The translations under genes were made by a program, and so were the position numbers. Positions 49,173 to 59,511 of a stretch of DNA of 64,000 nt are shown here, piece by piece. The stretch is from positions 1 to 64,000 of the forward strand of contig JAUXTH010000122.1 in the NCBI GenBank assembly GCA_030679035.1, read 5' to 3'. This stretch comes from Methylobacter sp. GTDB lineage: Bacteria > Pseudomonadota > Gammaproteobacteria > Methylococcales > Methylomonadaceae. The notes beneath the pieces were generated by a model, which worked only from the letters and a program-made list of their open reading frames with translations, was not told the origin of the DNA and searched no databases. Position 1 is the stretch's first letter, and every line of letters starts with the position of its first letter.

Positions 49173-51464
49173 ATGACTACAAAGACTTCCGACGAATTGC
49201 GCTTATCCATTTTAGGCATGAGTTGTGCCGGATGCGTCAGCGTCGTTGAGGGCGCTTTGGCGGCAGTTGACGGTGTGACCGAGGTCAGCGTCAATTTTGC
49301 CGATCATTCCGCCGTGGTTAAAGGCCATGCCGACCCTGAGCTATTAAAGCAGGCCGTTAAAGCCGCCGGTTACGATGCGGCGGTAATGGAAGGTTTTGAA
49401 GATCCTTCCGAACAGGAAGAGCAGGAGTTGCAACGCTATCGTAAGTTGATGAAAAAAGCGGCTGTGGCGGCTGTCTTTGGGCTGTCGCTGATGCTGGCCG
49501 ATCATTTAGAGTGGCTGCCGGAAATCGGATCGTCAACAGGTTTGTGGGTCTGGCCGGAGATCGCCCTGATCACCTTAAGTATCCTGATCTATTCTGGCTG
49601 GCATTTTTACAGCGGCGCGTATAAGTCGTTAACGCTGGGGCAGGCCAACATGGATACTCTGATTGCGCTGGGCACCGGTTCGGCGTGGCTGTATTCCTGT
49701 ATTGTTATCGATTATTACGACACCCTGCCATCCCTGGCGAAACACGCTTATTTTGAAGCCGCTGTGATGATACTGGCCTTTATCAATCTGGGTTCCGGAT
49801 TGGAAACACTGGCCAGAGGTAAAACTTCCAGCGCCATTCGGCAATTGATCGGTTTGCAGCCGCGTACAGCGCGCGTGATTAGAAATGGCGAGGAAACCGA
49901 TGTTGCTATTGAAGAAGTGGGCTTGGGCGAAACGTTAAGAGTTCGGCCCGGCGAGAAAATCGCCGTCGACGGCGTGTTGCTGGAAGGGCATTCCACGGTT
50001 GATGAGTCGATGCTGACCGGCGAGTCGTTGCCGGTGGAAAAAACCACGGGTTCGGAAGTGGTTGCCGGAACCATGAACCAGACCGGCAGTTTCTTGTTTA
50101 CCGCAACCCGTATCGGCCGGGATACCGCATTGGCGCAGATTATTAAAAGTGTCCGGCAAGCGCAAAGCAGCAAGCCTGAAATCGCCCGCTTGGCCGATAA
50201 AATTTCCAGTGTTTTTGTACCGGCCGTAGTCGCATTCTCTGTGCTGACTTTCTTGATTTGGTACGCGTTCGGCCCCGATCCATCATTAGGTTACGCCTTT
50301 GTGACCTCGATGACCGTGCTGGTTATCGCCTGTCCCTGTGCCTTGGGTTTGGCGACGCCTATTTCGGTGATGGTTGCGGTGGGCCGCGCTGCCCAATCAG
50401 GCATTCTGATTCGTAAGGGCGAGGCCCTGCAAACGGCGGGCAAATTGACCTGCTTGATACTCGATAAAACCGGCACGGTAACCGAAGGCAAACCGACTGT
50501 TTCGACCGTTGAGGCCATCGGCGATATCAGCGAAGAGCAGCTGTTGCAACTGGCCGCGAGTATTGAATCAGGCTCGGAGCACCCGCTGGCGGCGGCCATT
50601 TTGGCGGCAGCCGAACAAAGCCAAGTCAAGCTGGAAAAAGTTAAGCAATTTGAAGCCGTCGCAGGTCACGGGGTGATGGCGATAATCAACGAGCGGCGCG
50701 TGTTGTTCGGCAACAAGGCGCTGATGGATGAGCAAGGAGTTAACTACACCCGCTTTAACAACCGGCTGGAAGAGCTGTCGGCTTTGGGGCAAACGCCGAT
50801 GCTGCTTGCCGTAGACAATAAAATTGGTCGCATCGGTTCCCTACCGATTGCGACACTTCCGCCATCCATGGCAGTCGTCGGCATTATCGCCGTTTCCGAC
50901 CCGATTAAAAAGGATTCGGCGCATGCGGTGCAATTGTTGAAAGACCAAGGTGTGCGCATCATCATGGTGACCGGGGACAACCCAATAACGGCTCATGCCA
51001 TAGCCAAACAGGCGGGCATTTTGGAAGTGCGGGCGCAGGTGTTGCCGCAGGATAAAGCCGAGGTGGTTAAAGAGCTGCAACAAGCCGGAGAAATTGTCGG
51101 CATGGTTGGTGACGGTATTAATGATGCGCCTGCATTGGCTCAGGCGGATGTCGGCTTTGCAATCGGTACCGGAACCGATGTCGCTATTGAAAGCGCTGAT
51201 GTGGTTATCTTACAAGGCTCGTTGCTTAAAGTGCCTGAGGCGATTGAATTGTCCAAGGCGACGGTGATCAATATCAAACAAAACCTGATCGGCGCCTTTT
51301 TCTATAACACGGTCAGCATCCCGGTCGCGGCTGGTTTGTTGTATCCGTTATTCGGCGTTTTGTTAAACCCGATGATTGCCGGTGCCGCGATGGCGCTGTC
51401 CTCCGTAACTGTGGTTAGCAACGCCAACCGCTTGCGCTGGATGAAATTTGCTGAGCGCAAATAG
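49173..51464 (+). CDS. copA: Copper-exporting P1B-type ATPase
   Basis: CopA pumps Cu(I) out of the cytoplasm. It is 763 residues. One N-terminal HMA domain has GMSCAGC (C18, C21). The transmembrane metal site is in [10 protein letters not shown] (near residue 387), the phosphorylated Asp in DKTGTVTEG (about 430), SGSEHPLA gives the ATP-binding His-Pro, and [10 protein letters not shown] is the hinge. Eight TM helices are expected. The presence of one HMA and the CPC motif fit Cu(I) specificity. Confidence 0.96.
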   Translation: MTTKTSDELRLSILGMSCAGCVSVVEGALAAVDGVTEVSVNFADHSAVVKGHADPELLKQAVKAAGYDAAVMEGFEDPSEQEEQELQRYRKLMKKAAVAAVFGLSLMLADHLEWLPEIGSSTGLWVWPEIALITLSILIYSGWHFYSGAYKSLTLGQANMDTLIALGTGSAWLYSCIVIDYYDTLPSLAKHAYFEAAVMILAFINLGSGLETLARGKTSSAIRQLIGLQPRTARVIRNGEETDVAIEEVGLGETLRVRPGEKIAVDGVLLEGHSTVDESMLTGESLPVEKTTGSEVVAGTMNQTGSFLFTATRIGRDTALAQIIKSVRQAQSSKPEIARLADKISSVFVPAVVAFSVLTFLIWYAFGPDPSLGYAFVTSMTVLVIACPCALGLATPISVMVAVGRAAQSGILIRKGEALQTAGKLTCLILDKTGTVTEGKPTVSTVEAIGDISEEQLLQLAASIESGSEHPLAAAILAAAEQSQVKLEKVKQFEAVAGHGVMAIINERRVLFGNKALMDEQGVNYTRFNNRLEELSALGQTPMLLAVDNKIGRIGSLPIATLPPSMAVVGIIAVSDPIKKDSAHAVQLLKDQGVRIIMVTGDNPITAHAIAKQAGILEVRAQVLPQDKAEVVKELQQAGEIVGMVGDGINDAPALAQADVGFAIGTGTDVAIESADVVILQGSLLKVPEAIELSKATVINIKQNLIGAFFYNTVSIPVAAGLLYPLFGVLLNPMIAGAAMALSSVTVVSNANRLRWMKFAERK

Positions 51465-51466
51465 CT

Positions 51467-51670
51467 TTAGACATAGTGCCTGACATAGTCGCGGACGAAT
51501 AGCCGCATCGGTGCGTTGCGGAGTTGATATTGTTGGTAAGCCTGATCGACATCTACCGGTGTGATATGGGCGTACACCCCGAAACCGGTTTTTGCGGTGA
51601 ATTCATCGCTTAATATTTCGATAAACACCGTCCATGATGATTCTGTTGTATTGGTATGTTGAGTTGTCAT
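51467..51670 (-). CDS. Hypothetical protein, 67 residues
   Basis: Starts MTTQHTNTTESSWTVFIEIL at 51670, with AAGGAG 8 bases upstream; a longer frame has no ribosome site. It ends in YQLRNAPMRLFVRDYVRHYV. The sequence is polar with no TM segment. No family is recognised. It ends 2 bases after the copA stop on the opposite strand. Confidence 0.6.
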   Translation of the reverse strand: MTTQHTNTTESSWTVFIEILSDEFTAKTGFGVYAHITPVDVDQAYQQYQLRNAPMRLFVRDYVRHYV

Positions 51671-51868
51671 GGTCGTACTCCTTAAAATGGTTAACGCGAT
51701 TCGTCTAATTTCCAGCATAATAAGTGCCGTTTTAAGAATATCTTTACATGACGTCAAGTTGGTGTATCGCTATGAATGGTTTCCTGTAGGGGTGACAATA
51801 ATCCGGCAATTGCTCGCCTTGATTCGTTATCGGCAGTTAGGTCTGTTAAGGGGGGATTGATAGCTGTT

Positions 51869-52443
51869 TTATCCGTTATAGTATTTATCCTCCGTCCATT
51901 TTAATGGATTGTTTCGAATATACTCGATAATATCCAAATAGGATTGTTTGCTACGGATAACGTGTTCGTAATAATTACGTTGTCATAATTTTTGATCAAA
52001 GGGCTGCCAGCTTTTTTGCTTTACCCCGGCAATATAATCATTAGTGGCCAACGATTTAAATGCGCCAATAACATCCCCAATCGCCGGGTTGATTTCTGTT
52101 GTGGTGGTCTGTTCGATTGGCGATTGTGCAACCGTAGGGGCAATCCCTTGTGGTTGCCCTATATCTGAATGCCCCGGTACTAATTCAATAATGCCATGAA
52201 AATGATTCGGCATAACGATAAATTCATTCAATTCAACAGCATGGAAACGGTCAGCCAGTGCAAGCCATTGGTCATGAACCATTTCTCCGGCATTATTTAA
52301 AACCATTGCCACATCATCAATTTCGCCAAACAAACACAAACGGTTTTGTACGCAAATGGTAATAAAATACAATCCGCCTGGGAATAATCGTAGCCTTTTA
52401 ACCGAATCGACCTGCGATGATGAATATTTGGCTTATATTGCAT
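51869..52443 (-). pseudogene. Decayed Y1/REP-type transposase
   Basis: It begins MQYKPNIHHRRSIRLKGYDY, then a frameshift near 52375 leads into YFITICVQNRLCLFGE and MPNHFHGIIEL (the HUH motif). At about 51991 a TGA takes the place of an expected Trp codon in KL-stop-QRNYYEHVIR. The frame goes on to IEYIRNNPLKWTEDKYY and ends at 51869. So the gene has two lesions. A repeat end, GTAGGGGCAATCCC (52134-52160), lies inside the coding region, in the loop between HFHG and the C-terminal part. Confidence 0.8.
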
Positions 52444-52480
52444 GGGTGCCCCTGTTATTCTGTTTTGGTTCTGGAATATT

Positions 52481-52617
52481 GTAGGGGCAATCCCTTGTGG
52501 TTGCCCCATTCGTGGTTATCCGAATTGTCGCTGTCCAATTTGGTGTTGGTCGATAAATGCCGGGATAATCATGATGATTTTAGCCCATCAGGGGCAACCA
52601 CAAGGGATTGCCCCTAC
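52481..52617. mobile_element. 137-bp inverted-repeat element, copy 1
   Basis: The ends are perfect 27-bp terminal inverted repeats, each beginning GTAGGGGCAATCCCTTGTGG. The interior has a second stretch TTGCCCCATTCGTGGTTATCC. No frame is coded inside. No target duplication was visible. It lies between the decayed transposase and the NACHT gene, in an arrangement that suggests a non-autonomous element moved by a Y1-type transposase. Confidence 0.8.
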
Positions 52618-52639
52618 GAAATGTCGGCATGGCTACTTG

Positions 52640-55387
52640 CTAGATGATGCCAGCCAATGGGTTTTTGGCTTGGTGTTCTTTTTGAATGGCAATGGTATCA
52701 AGTGCCGCAGCGCAGCCGTACCAAGCCAGCAATAAAGCGGCTACCCAAGGCCAGGAATAGAATTGATGTACATAGTTGGCGGCGAAATAAACAATGAATA
52801 TTCCGCAAATTTCAACACCCAATAAAAATATCCGCTCTTTAGATTCTTTCCAAGATGAAGGCTCAACCAAAAAAAGAATAAACGCCAAAATTCCGCCAGC
52901 AATAGCTTGGCATAACATACAGAAGTCTAATCGAGATACAAAACGAATAGGGCTTAAGAAATTGAGTGCTATGTACATTAACAAGACAATCAAAGCGATA
53001 ACAGTAACTGTTGCGTAGACTCGGTTATCAACAAACCATTGCCAATTTTCCCAACAATACGAACTCATTGAATAAAACGCGGTTACTATTAGCAGCAACG
53101 CCATGATCCCGGCTAACATAAAATGCCAACCTGTTTCCGTAGAGTAGCCGACCACCGAGCGCGAGTTCCGCCAGTCTTCCTTTGGCTTACGCTCATAGGA
53201 TTCAAATGCTTGCAGCAGTTTGCCAAATTGCGGAGGCGTTAGCCCATTCACCAGAACAGTAACGCTTGCTGGTAAGTCATTGGCAGCCTCCAGTATGAGT
53301 TTTTTTAGCTGTGCCGCAGGAGCCTTAAGCTGCTCATTGCCTCCTAAATCAAAGACTCGATAAACAAAATCTTCCATTCCATATCGCTTTTTATAGTTAT
53401 ACAAATCTAAGTTCAATTCGCCGAGACGATGCATTTCGGATTTTAGTTCCGCCAGACTTTCACTGAGTGCTAGGCTAGGATTATCTAGCACTTTTTGCAC
53501 TTTCTCGTTCAATACCCGTACATTTTTCTCTGAACACAACAAAACCGGCAAAGCAATACGCGGATCGACTGCTTGCTTAAATTTAGGAATGATAGTCACT
53601 ACGTTTTTTATGTTCTGTTCTAGCCGTAACGCGATTCTGCCGGCAATCACCGGCAAAGCGGATTCTTTAGGCTCGGCAAACGGAACCCAAACCCAGTCAT
53701 GCCAAGCTTGGTTGCGCTGTTGCATGGTTAATTTGAAATGGCGCAGAGCTTCTTCGTTTTCCGGTATCCCGATTAAGCAGGCAAGTTGCCAAGCAGCGGC
53801 GATAGTCGATGAATTATCTCCCCAAAGCAAAGGTACCAGCTCCAAGGTTGCTCTCGGTGTAGCAATACCACCCAAGTCCTCCATCGCATTGCGACTTCCT
53901 GCTGCTGCCAGCTGGCCCAATGCAAACACGGCTAACTCGCCCATACGTACTAAGGGTTGTCGAACCTCAGGCCGCAGGTCATAATAGATAGCTAGCACTT
54001 GAGCGGCCTTGGGCAGATTGGTAAACGACAGCGCGTTAGCCGCAAGTTGCCGCGCTTTAGTCTGCGTGGATTCGGTGAGCACTTGTTCCAGACGCGTCAA
54101 CATCTGCTGTCCACGCGGCCTAGTGTCGCCCGCCACAGCTCCCAAGGCGCGAGCAATGCTGTCACTGCCTACGCCTTGTTTCAGTTCGCCACAGAAATGT
54201 TCGATGGTGTTGTCGGCTAGCTCAGGATTGAGTTGTTTGGCATCTGCCAGGCATTCCAAGCCGGTGATGGCATCGACTTGGTAAACGGCTTTAACGACTT
54301 CGGTGCTGTCCACGGCTAAGCCGCACCAGAGTTTGACCGGTTCGCGCCAGCCGTCGGGGTCTAGTTGGTAGGCTTGGATAAGCTCCCGGCCTTTGCCTTG
54401 CAAGGCTGAGGCGACAAAAAACTCCTGCAAGGTCAGATGGCCGAATTGGTAACGCTCGCCGCCGTCTATTTCCAATAACAAGCCGCTACGTTCGATAATT
54501 TCTTTGAGAATGTTGCTTGCGTCTTTGCCTGCATCCAGATTTAGGCGCGGCAATATGTCTTTTAGCTGGAGCAACACGCTTTCATGGTCAATGCTCCGGC
54601 GGTCTTGGTTTTGCTCGTCTGCTGCATGCAGGTACAGAGCCAGATGTTCCAGCACGGCATATTTGTCGTGCGGCTGATAGTGGTTGCGCTCCTGATGCCA
54701 TTGGCGCAGCAACACATCCGCCGCAAGCTTATAGAACTCGGCGCGTGAATGCGGTAAGACATGCGGCGTATCGGCGTATAAATAGGCAATGATGGTAAGC
54801 AGCAGCGGATTTCGTGCCAAGTCTTTAAGCCTAGGCCGGTCTTGCAAGGTGCCTAGCAGTTGATCGACCGATTTATCGACCGGCATGTCGGTTGCCCAGG
54901 CATTTAGAAACTGGCGTATTTGCGCATCGGCGAATTCTTTAACCAGCAAGGTTTCGTCAACGACATCGAAAAATTCGTTTTGGTAAACGGCACGGCGGCA
55001 GGTGATCACCACCGGACACTTGGGGTGGTTTGCCAATAAGTCTTTAATGGCATTGATGACCCGCCCGCGTTCGCTATAGCTCACCTCGTCCAAGCCATCA
55101 AACAACAGCAGCAATTCGCCTTTGTCCAAGGCTTGTTCGACATAATCTTCCGCTCTGGGAAAATCGTTTTGTTCCAGTATGTGTACCAAATGCTGAAGCA
55201 GGCTGGTATTTGGATCGGCGGCGCGGTTTAATTCCAATAACACCGGCACGGCCTGAATACCGTAACCATCAAGCCCGTGTTCGGCATAGTGAAAAGCGAC
55301 ATGTTTCATCAGCATGGTTTTACCGGCCCCCGGCTCACCGACCACCATTAACCGCTTGAATCGACTGATGGCTTGCATGGCTGTCAT
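52640..55387 (-). CDS. NACHT-domain STAND ATPase with C-terminal membrane helices
   Basis: This 915-residue frame opens directly at the NACHT domain. Walker A is GEPGAGKTML (17-26), Walker B LLLLFDGLDEV (92-102), with the Arg sensor in ITCRRA. The winged-helix and HEAT-like helical region runs to about 690. About five TM helices (about 735-900) close the protein. Bacterial NACHT proteins act in phage defence by oligomerising on sensing. The N-terminus that normally precedes the Walker A motif is in another frame (55335-55991), so this is probably one gene split by a single-base change. Confidence 0.85.
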   Translation of the reverse strand: MTAMQAISRFKRLMVVGEPGAGKTMLMKHVAFHYAEHGLDGYGIQAVPVLLELNRAADPNTSLLQHLVHILEQNDFPRAEDYVEQALDKGELLLLFDGLDEVSYSERGRVINAIKDLLANHPKCPVVITCRRAVYQNEFFDVVDETLLVKEFADAQIRQFLNAWATDMPVDKSVDQLLGTLQDRPRLKDLARNPLLLTIIAYLYADTPHVLPHSRAEFYKLAADVLLRQWHQERNHYQPHDKYAVLEHLALYLHAADEQNQDRRSIDHESVLLQLKDILPRLNLDAGKDASNILKEIIERSGLLLEIDGGERYQFGHLTLQEFFVASALQGKGRELIQAYQLDPDGWREPVKLWCGLAVDSTEVVKAVYQVDAITGLECLADAKQLNPELADNTIEHFCGELKQGVGSDSIARALGAVAGDTRPRGQQMLTRLEQVLTESTQTKARQLAANALSFTNLPKAAQVLAIYYDLRPEVRQPLVRMGELAVFALGQLAAAGSRNAMEDLGGIATPRATLELVPLLWGDNSSTIAAAWQLACLIGIPENEEALRHFKLTMQQRNQAWHDWVWVPFAEPKESALPVIAGRIALRLEQNIKNVVTIIPKFKQAVDPRIALPVLLCSEKNVRVLNEKVQKVLDNPSLALSESLAELKSEMHRLGELNLDLYNYKKRYGMEDFVYRVFDLGGNEQLKAPAAQLKKLILEAANDLPASVTVLVNGLTPPQFGKLLQAFESYERKPKEDWRNSRSVVGYSTETGWHFMLAGIMALLLIVTAFYSMSSYCWENWQWFVDNRVYATVTVIALIVLLMYIALNFLSPIRFVSRLDFCMLCQAIAGGILAFILFLVEPSSWKESKERIFLLGVEICGIFIVYFAANYVHQFYSWPWVAALLLAWYGCAAALDTIAIQKEHQAKNPLAGII

Positions 55388-55991
55388 CTGTCCGTCCGGT
55401 CACTTGCAAGGGTACAAACACTTCGGCCATTTTTAACGGGCGTGGACGGAACGGAATAGACACCGACTCATATTTTCTAACCAGGGCTTTGCGATAATGC
55501 CGCAATGCGGTTTTGCGCAGGAACTTTTGACCGGCAAGACGGCTGTATAACCAATTGCTTATAGTTTTTAGGGTGAGCTTTATTAGGTCGCTGAGGGAAT
55601 TACGAAAAACCGCCACGATTAAACCGAAAGCACCGAATAGCCAGCCAGCTTCAGGGCGTAACGACGACCAGGATTGCTGTTTGGCTTCCTTGGCTTTGCT
55701 GTAGGCTTGCTCGTAAATGACTGCCACTTCTTGCCGCTCGATTCCGGCTTTATTATCGCCATACAAATTGACTGCCAGTCCGGTATCCATAACTTTGTCG
55801 TTTTCGACATGGCGCACGGCTAATGCGTTGAGGTCTATTTCAAGTTGGATTTTCGGGGAGGTGGGCGGATTAGCCAGCGGAGTGTTCGGGCAAAAAACGG
55901 CTGCTAAACCGAGAATTAACAAAATTGACAGTGCTGGTTGTGAGATTTTCAGGCCAGTTGATCGATTCATGTTGTGAGCACTCAATAGCAA
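55335..55991 (-). CDS. N-terminal membrane part of the split NACHT protein
   Basis: The 218-residue frame has a signal/TM segment at about 18-40, a periplasmic stretch, a second hydrophobic region at about 120-145, then a basic segment ending KMAEVFVPLQVTGRTDDS. After that the last 16 residues are frame noise. Reading on in the other frame gives AMQAISRFKRL and the Walker A loop of the downstream gene. Removing one A near 55381 would join them as one protein of about 1,120 residues. Alternatively, the overlap of 53 bases allows two separate proteins. Confidence 0.7.
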   Translation of the reverse strand: MLLSAHNMNRSTGLKISQPALSILLILGLAAVFCPNTPLANPPTSPKIQLEIDLNALAVRHVENDKVMDTGLAVNLYGDNKAGIERQEVAVIYEQAYSKAKEAKQQSWSSLRPEAGWLFGAFGLIVAVFRNSLSDLIKLTLKTISNWLYSRLAGQKFLRKTALRHYRKALVRKYESVSIPFRPRPLKMAEVFVPLQVTGRTDDSHASHQSIQAVNGGR

Positions 55992-56190
55992 AAATATAAA
56001 AGCGGCGTAGTTTGCGTGGAGTGTAACGGAATGAGGGAAGATACGCCACAGGCGGCGTTAGCCCAAAAACTGCGGATAAGACGGTTTTCTAAATGAATGG
56101 CAGCAAGTTTGTCATATTGGTTAAGATGGCTATCGTGTAAAAGAAATTACAAAATTATGTTTTAGCCGCTTTCCGTTTAATTCGAGAACC

Positions 56191-56315
56191 GTAGGGGCAA
56201 TCCCTTGTGGTTGACCCTGATAGGCTAAAGTCACCTGAGATTTTAGTCAGCGACTAATTGGATCGCGACGATTAGGGCAACCACGAATGGGGCAACCACA
56301 AGGGATTGCCCCTAC
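56191..56315. mobile_element. 125-bp inverted-repeat element, copy 2
   Basis: The terminal repeats GTAGGGGCAATCCCTTGTGG and its complement CCACAAGGGATTGCCCCTAC are perfect over 23 bp, as in the copy at 52481-52617. The inner AACCACGAATGGGGCAA also matches in reverse. The two copies bracket the NACHT genes, in opposite orientation by their inner motifs. The rest of 55992-56322 holds nothing else. Confidence 0.8.
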
Positions 56316-56322
56316 GATAGGA

Positions 56323-57219
56323 TTAATGATCCCGCTGAATAATATAAAGCGATAAGTCGCGTAATAAATCAGCTTCGCTGCCGAAAATACTCAAGTTGTC
56401 CAGCGCTTGTTCATGCAGTTCCTGCGCTTTTTGTTTGGCACCGGCCAAGCCCAACAGGGCAGGGTAGGTGGGTTTGTTGTTGTCCTGGTCTTTGCCCTGG
56501 GTTTTGCCCAAGGTTGCGGTGTCGCTTTCTTCGTCGAGTATGTCGTCCTTAACTTGAAACGATAAGCCGATGCACTTGGCGTAACTGTCCAGTTTTTTGG
56601 CAACATCGGGATCAATATCCGCTTTCGCCAGCGTCGCCATATTGACGCTGGCACGAATCAGCGCGCCGGTTTTGTGGATATGCATGTTTTCCAGCTCAGG
56701 CAGGGTCAGGCTGGTGCCGACGGATTCCAGATCGATGGCTTGACCGCCGACCATGCCTTGCGAACCGCTGGCTTTGGTTAACGTGGTGATCATTTTTAGG
56801 CGGCCTTCTGCGCTGGCAGTGATGCTGGGGTCATTGGCCAGTATTTCAAAAGCCAAAGCCTGTAGTGCGTCGCCGGTTAAAATAGCGGTCGCTTCATCAA
56901 AAGCTTTGTGGCATGTGGCTTTGCCGCGCCTGAGATCGTCATCGTCCATTGCTGGAAGATCGTCATGTATTAATGAATAAACGTGGATGAACTCGACCGC
57001 GCAAGCCGGGCCGTCCAATGCTTCAGGCGCTATACCCAGCGTTTTTCCGGTGCAATAGACCAGCATCGGGCGCATACGTTTGCCGCCGTCCAATGTGCTG
57101 TAGCGCATCGCCCGGTGCAGTTTTTGCGGCAGTATGTTTTCGCTGGGAAGGCGAGCTTCCAGAGCTCTTTCCACACGGTTTTGACAAAAATCAAGATAGT
57201 CTTTTAACGCATTACTCAT
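56323..57219 (-). CDS. ispA: Farnesyl diphosphate synthase (polyprenyl synthetase)
   Basis: IspA condenses isopentenyl and dimethylallyl/geranyl diphosphate. From the ATG at 57219, which overlaps the xseB stop, the protein is 298 residues; the longer frame from 57258 reads into xseB. The first Asp-rich motif is [10 protein letters not shown] and the second is [23 protein letters not shown] and [16 protein letters not shown] are also typical. It follows xseB as in E. coli, and it uses the product of the MEP pathway started by ispD/ispF. Confidence 0.95.
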   Translation of the reverse strand: MSNALKDYLDFCQNRVERALEARLPSENILPQKLHRAMRYSTLDGGKRMRPMLVYCTGKTLGIAPEALDGPACAVEFIHVYSLIHDDLPAMDDDDLRRGKATCHKAFDEATAILTGDALQALAFEILANDPSITASAEGRLKMITTLTKASGSQGMVGGQAIDLESVGTSLTLPELENMHIHKTGALIRASVNMATLAKADIDPDVAKKLDSYAKCIGLSFQVKDDILDEESDTATLGKTQGKDQDNNKPTYPALLGLAGAKQKAQELHEQALDNLSIFGSEADLLRDLSLYIIQRDH

Positions 57220-57445
57220 CGGTAAATGGCTCCAGGGTTTGAGTGCCGTTTTTTTCAATTAGAATTTGAACTTTCTGCTCGGCCTCTTGCAGGGCTTTTT
57301 GACAGGTGCGGGTTAAATTAACTCCGCGCTCAAACGACTTTAATGATTCCTCCAATGAAATGTCGCCCTGTTCAAGCTGGCTAACCAGCTGTTCAAGTTC
57401 GGCGAGTGAATCTTCAAATAAAGTCGCGGTTTTCTTTTTCGGCAT
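57212..57445 (-). CDS. xseB: Exodeoxyribonuclease VII small subunit
   Basis: XseB is the small helical subunit of exonuclease VII, which degrades single-stranded DNA. At 77 residues it has the usual length. [19 protein letters not shown] followed by [20 protein letters not shown] is the complete family signature. Its end overlaps the start of ispA by 8 bases. The large subunit gene is not nearby. Confidence 0.96.
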   Translation of the reverse strand: MPKKKTATLFEDSLAELEQLVSQLEQGDISLEESLKSFERGVNLTRTCQKALQEAEQKVQILIEKNGTQTLEPFTDE

Positions 57446-57482
57446 GAGATAAAAATATTTTTAATGGTACGATGTATGAATG

Positions 57483-57548
57483 CAGGTGCAAGGTTAAAGG
57501 TGCAAGGCGAAAAAACCTTGTACCTTTCACCTTTAATCTTGTGCCTCT
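57483..57548. repeat. Hairpin repeat between xseB and parE
   Basis: GGTGCAAGGTTAAAGGTGCA and CACCTTTAATCTTGTGCC are complementary arms around a central AAAAAACC. It lies between divergent genes and could overlap both promoters. No copy of it was seen elsewhere in the window. Confidence 0.5.
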
Positions 57549-57587
57549 GTATTATATATGAAATCGAATTGAGAGTGATTAGGAAGT

Positions 57588-59480
57588 ATGAGTAACGAAT
57601 ATAACGCGTCGGCAATTGAGGTTTTAAACGGACTGGAGCCGGTGCGGAAACGTCCCGGCATGTACACGGATACCACTCGTCCCAACCATCTGGTGCAGGA
57701 AGTCGTCGATAACAGCGTTGACGAGGCGATGGCGGGTCACGCAACATCGATTGACGTGGTCTTGTATAAAGACGGTTCGGTGTTGGTTAGCGATAATGGC
57801 CGGGGCATGCCGGTAGACATTCATCCGGAGCAGGGCATACCCGGCGTCGAGGTGATCTTGACCCAGCTGCATGCGGGCGGCAAGTTCTCCAATAAAAACT
57901 ACCAGTTTTCCGGTGGCTTGCATGGTGTGGGTGTCTCTGTTGTTAACGCCCTGTCGGCAAAGCTGGAAATAGAAGTCAAAAGGAATGGCAAGATTTACCA
58001 GATGGAGTATGCCGATGGCGAAAAACAAACCGAACTGACCGAGACCGGTACGGTCGGCAAGAATAATACCGGAACGTCTATCCGATTCTGGCCCAATGAA
58101 AAATATTTCGATTCCAATAAAATATCGGTCTTAAAGCTTAAGCATGTGTTGCGTGCCAAGGCGGTTTTATGTCCTGGCTTGAAAATATCCCTGAAAGTCG
58201 ATCAAACCGACGAGGAGTATTTCTGGTGTTACCAGGACGGTTTGAAAGAATATTTGCTCGACCGCATCGGCGACATTGACTATAGCCCGGAACAGCCATT
58301 CATGGGCAGCATGGCCGCCAATCATGAAGCCGTTGAATGGGGTATCGTCTGGGCGATTGAAAACCCCGCGGAAGTGCTGGCCGAAAGTTACGTGAATCTG
58401 GTGCCGACCGCGCAAGGCGGCACCCACGTCAATGGCTTGCGGGCAGGCCTGACCGAAGCGATGCGCGAGTTTTGCGACATCAGGAATATCCTGCCGCGCG
58501 GCGTTAAAGTCGCCCCGGAAGATGTCTGGGAAAACTGCCATTTTGTGCTGTCGGTGAAGTTGGAAGACCCGCAATTTTCAGGGCAAACCAAGGAACGCTT
58601 AAGTTCGCGGGAATGCGTGGCCTTCGTGTCCGGCGTGGCGAAAGACGGTTTCAGTCTGTGGTTAAACCAGAACCCGGCAGAAGGCGAGAAAATCGCCGAA
58701 ATCATTATTTCCAGCGCCCAAAAGCGGCTGCGTTCGAACAAAAAAATCATCCGCAAAAAAATCACTTCGGGCCCCGCATTACCGGGTAAATTGGCCGACT
58801 GTTCGGCGCAGGATTTATCCCGGACTGAATTGTTTTTGGTGGAAGGGGACTCGGCCGGTGGTTCGGCCAAGCAGGCGCGGGAACGCGATTTTCAAGCGAT
58901 TATGCCGTTGCGTGGCAAGATTTTGAACACCTGGGAGGTTGAATCCAACCAGGTGATGGCGTCGCAGGAAGTCCATGATATTGCGGTGGCCTTGGGCATA
59001 GAGCCGGGTTCCCCTGATTTGCAGAACCTGCGCTACGGCAAGGTGTGCATTTTGGCCGATGCCGATTCTGACGGCAACCATATCGCGACCCTGATCTGCG
59101 CCTTGTTTTATCAGCATTTCAAGTCGCTGGTGGAAGCCGGTCATGTCTTTGTCGCTATGCCGCCGCTGTACCGGATCGATGTCGGCAAGCGGGTGTTTTA
59201 TGCGCTGGATGAAGCCGAAAGACTAGGGGTGCTGGATCGCATTGCCGCCGAAAAACTCAAAGGCCAGATCAATGTACAACGCTTTAAAGGTCTGGGCGAG
59301 ATGAACCCCAGCCAGCTTCGGGAAACCACGATGAACCCGGATACCCGCAGGCTGGTGCAGTTAACGGTAGCCGAAGACGATGACACCAACGGCCAGCTGG
59401 ATTTATTGTTGGCGAAAAAACGCTCGCAAGACCGGAAAGTGTGGCTGGAAACCAAGGGGAATTTGGCTGATATAGCTTAA
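57588..59480 (+). CDS. parE: DNA topoisomerase IV subunit B
   Basis: ParE is the ATPase subunit of topoisomerase IV, which decatenates daughter chromosomes. Of 630 residues, the GHKL ATPase motifs are VVDNSVDEAM, VSDNGRGMPVDIHP and GGLHGVGVSVVNA, followed by QTKERLSS and the TOPRIM motifs LVEGDSAGGSAKQA and ILADADSDG. The PGMYTDTTRPNHL opening distinguishes it from GyrB. The sequence is very close to E. coli ParE throughout. parC is not in the window. Confidence 0.98.
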   Translation: MSNEYNASAIEVLNGLEPVRKRPGMYTDTTRPNHLVQEVVDNSVDEAMAGHATSIDVVLYKDGSVLVSDNGRGMPVDIHPEQGIPGVEVILTQLHAGGKFSNKNYQFSGGLHGVGVSVVNALSAKLEIEVKRNGKIYQMEYADGEKQTELTETGTVGKNNTGTSIRFWPNEKYFDSNKISVLKLKHVLRAKAVLCPGLKISLKVDQTDEEYFWCYQDGLKEYLLDRIGDIDYSPEQPFMGSMAANHEAVEWGIVWAIENPAEVLAESYVNLVPTAQGGTHVNGLRAGLTEAMREFCDIRNILPRGVKVAPEDVWENCHFVLSVKLEDPQFSGQTKERLSSRECVAFVSGVAKDGFSLWLNQNPAEGEKIAEIIISSAQKRLRSNKKIIRKKITSGPALPGKLADCSAQDLSRTELFLVEGDSAGGSAKQARERDFQAIMPLRGKILNTWEVESNQVMASQEVHDIAVALGIEPGSPDLQNLRYGKVCILADADSDGNHIATLICALFYQHFKSLVEAGHVFVAMPPLYRIDVGKRVFYALDEAERLGVLDRIAAEKLKGQINVQRFKGLGEMNPSQLRETTMNPDTRRLVQLTVAEDDDTNGQLDLLLAKKRSQDRKVWLETKGNLADIA

Positions 59481-59511
59481 TGCAAGGTGTTAAGCAGCCA
59501 GTATAAATGCA

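Noticed and set aside
57220-57258. Longer start for ispA
   Set aside because: The extra residues are encoded by the end of xseB. ATG at 57219 overlaps the xseB stop and gives the common MSNALKDYL start.
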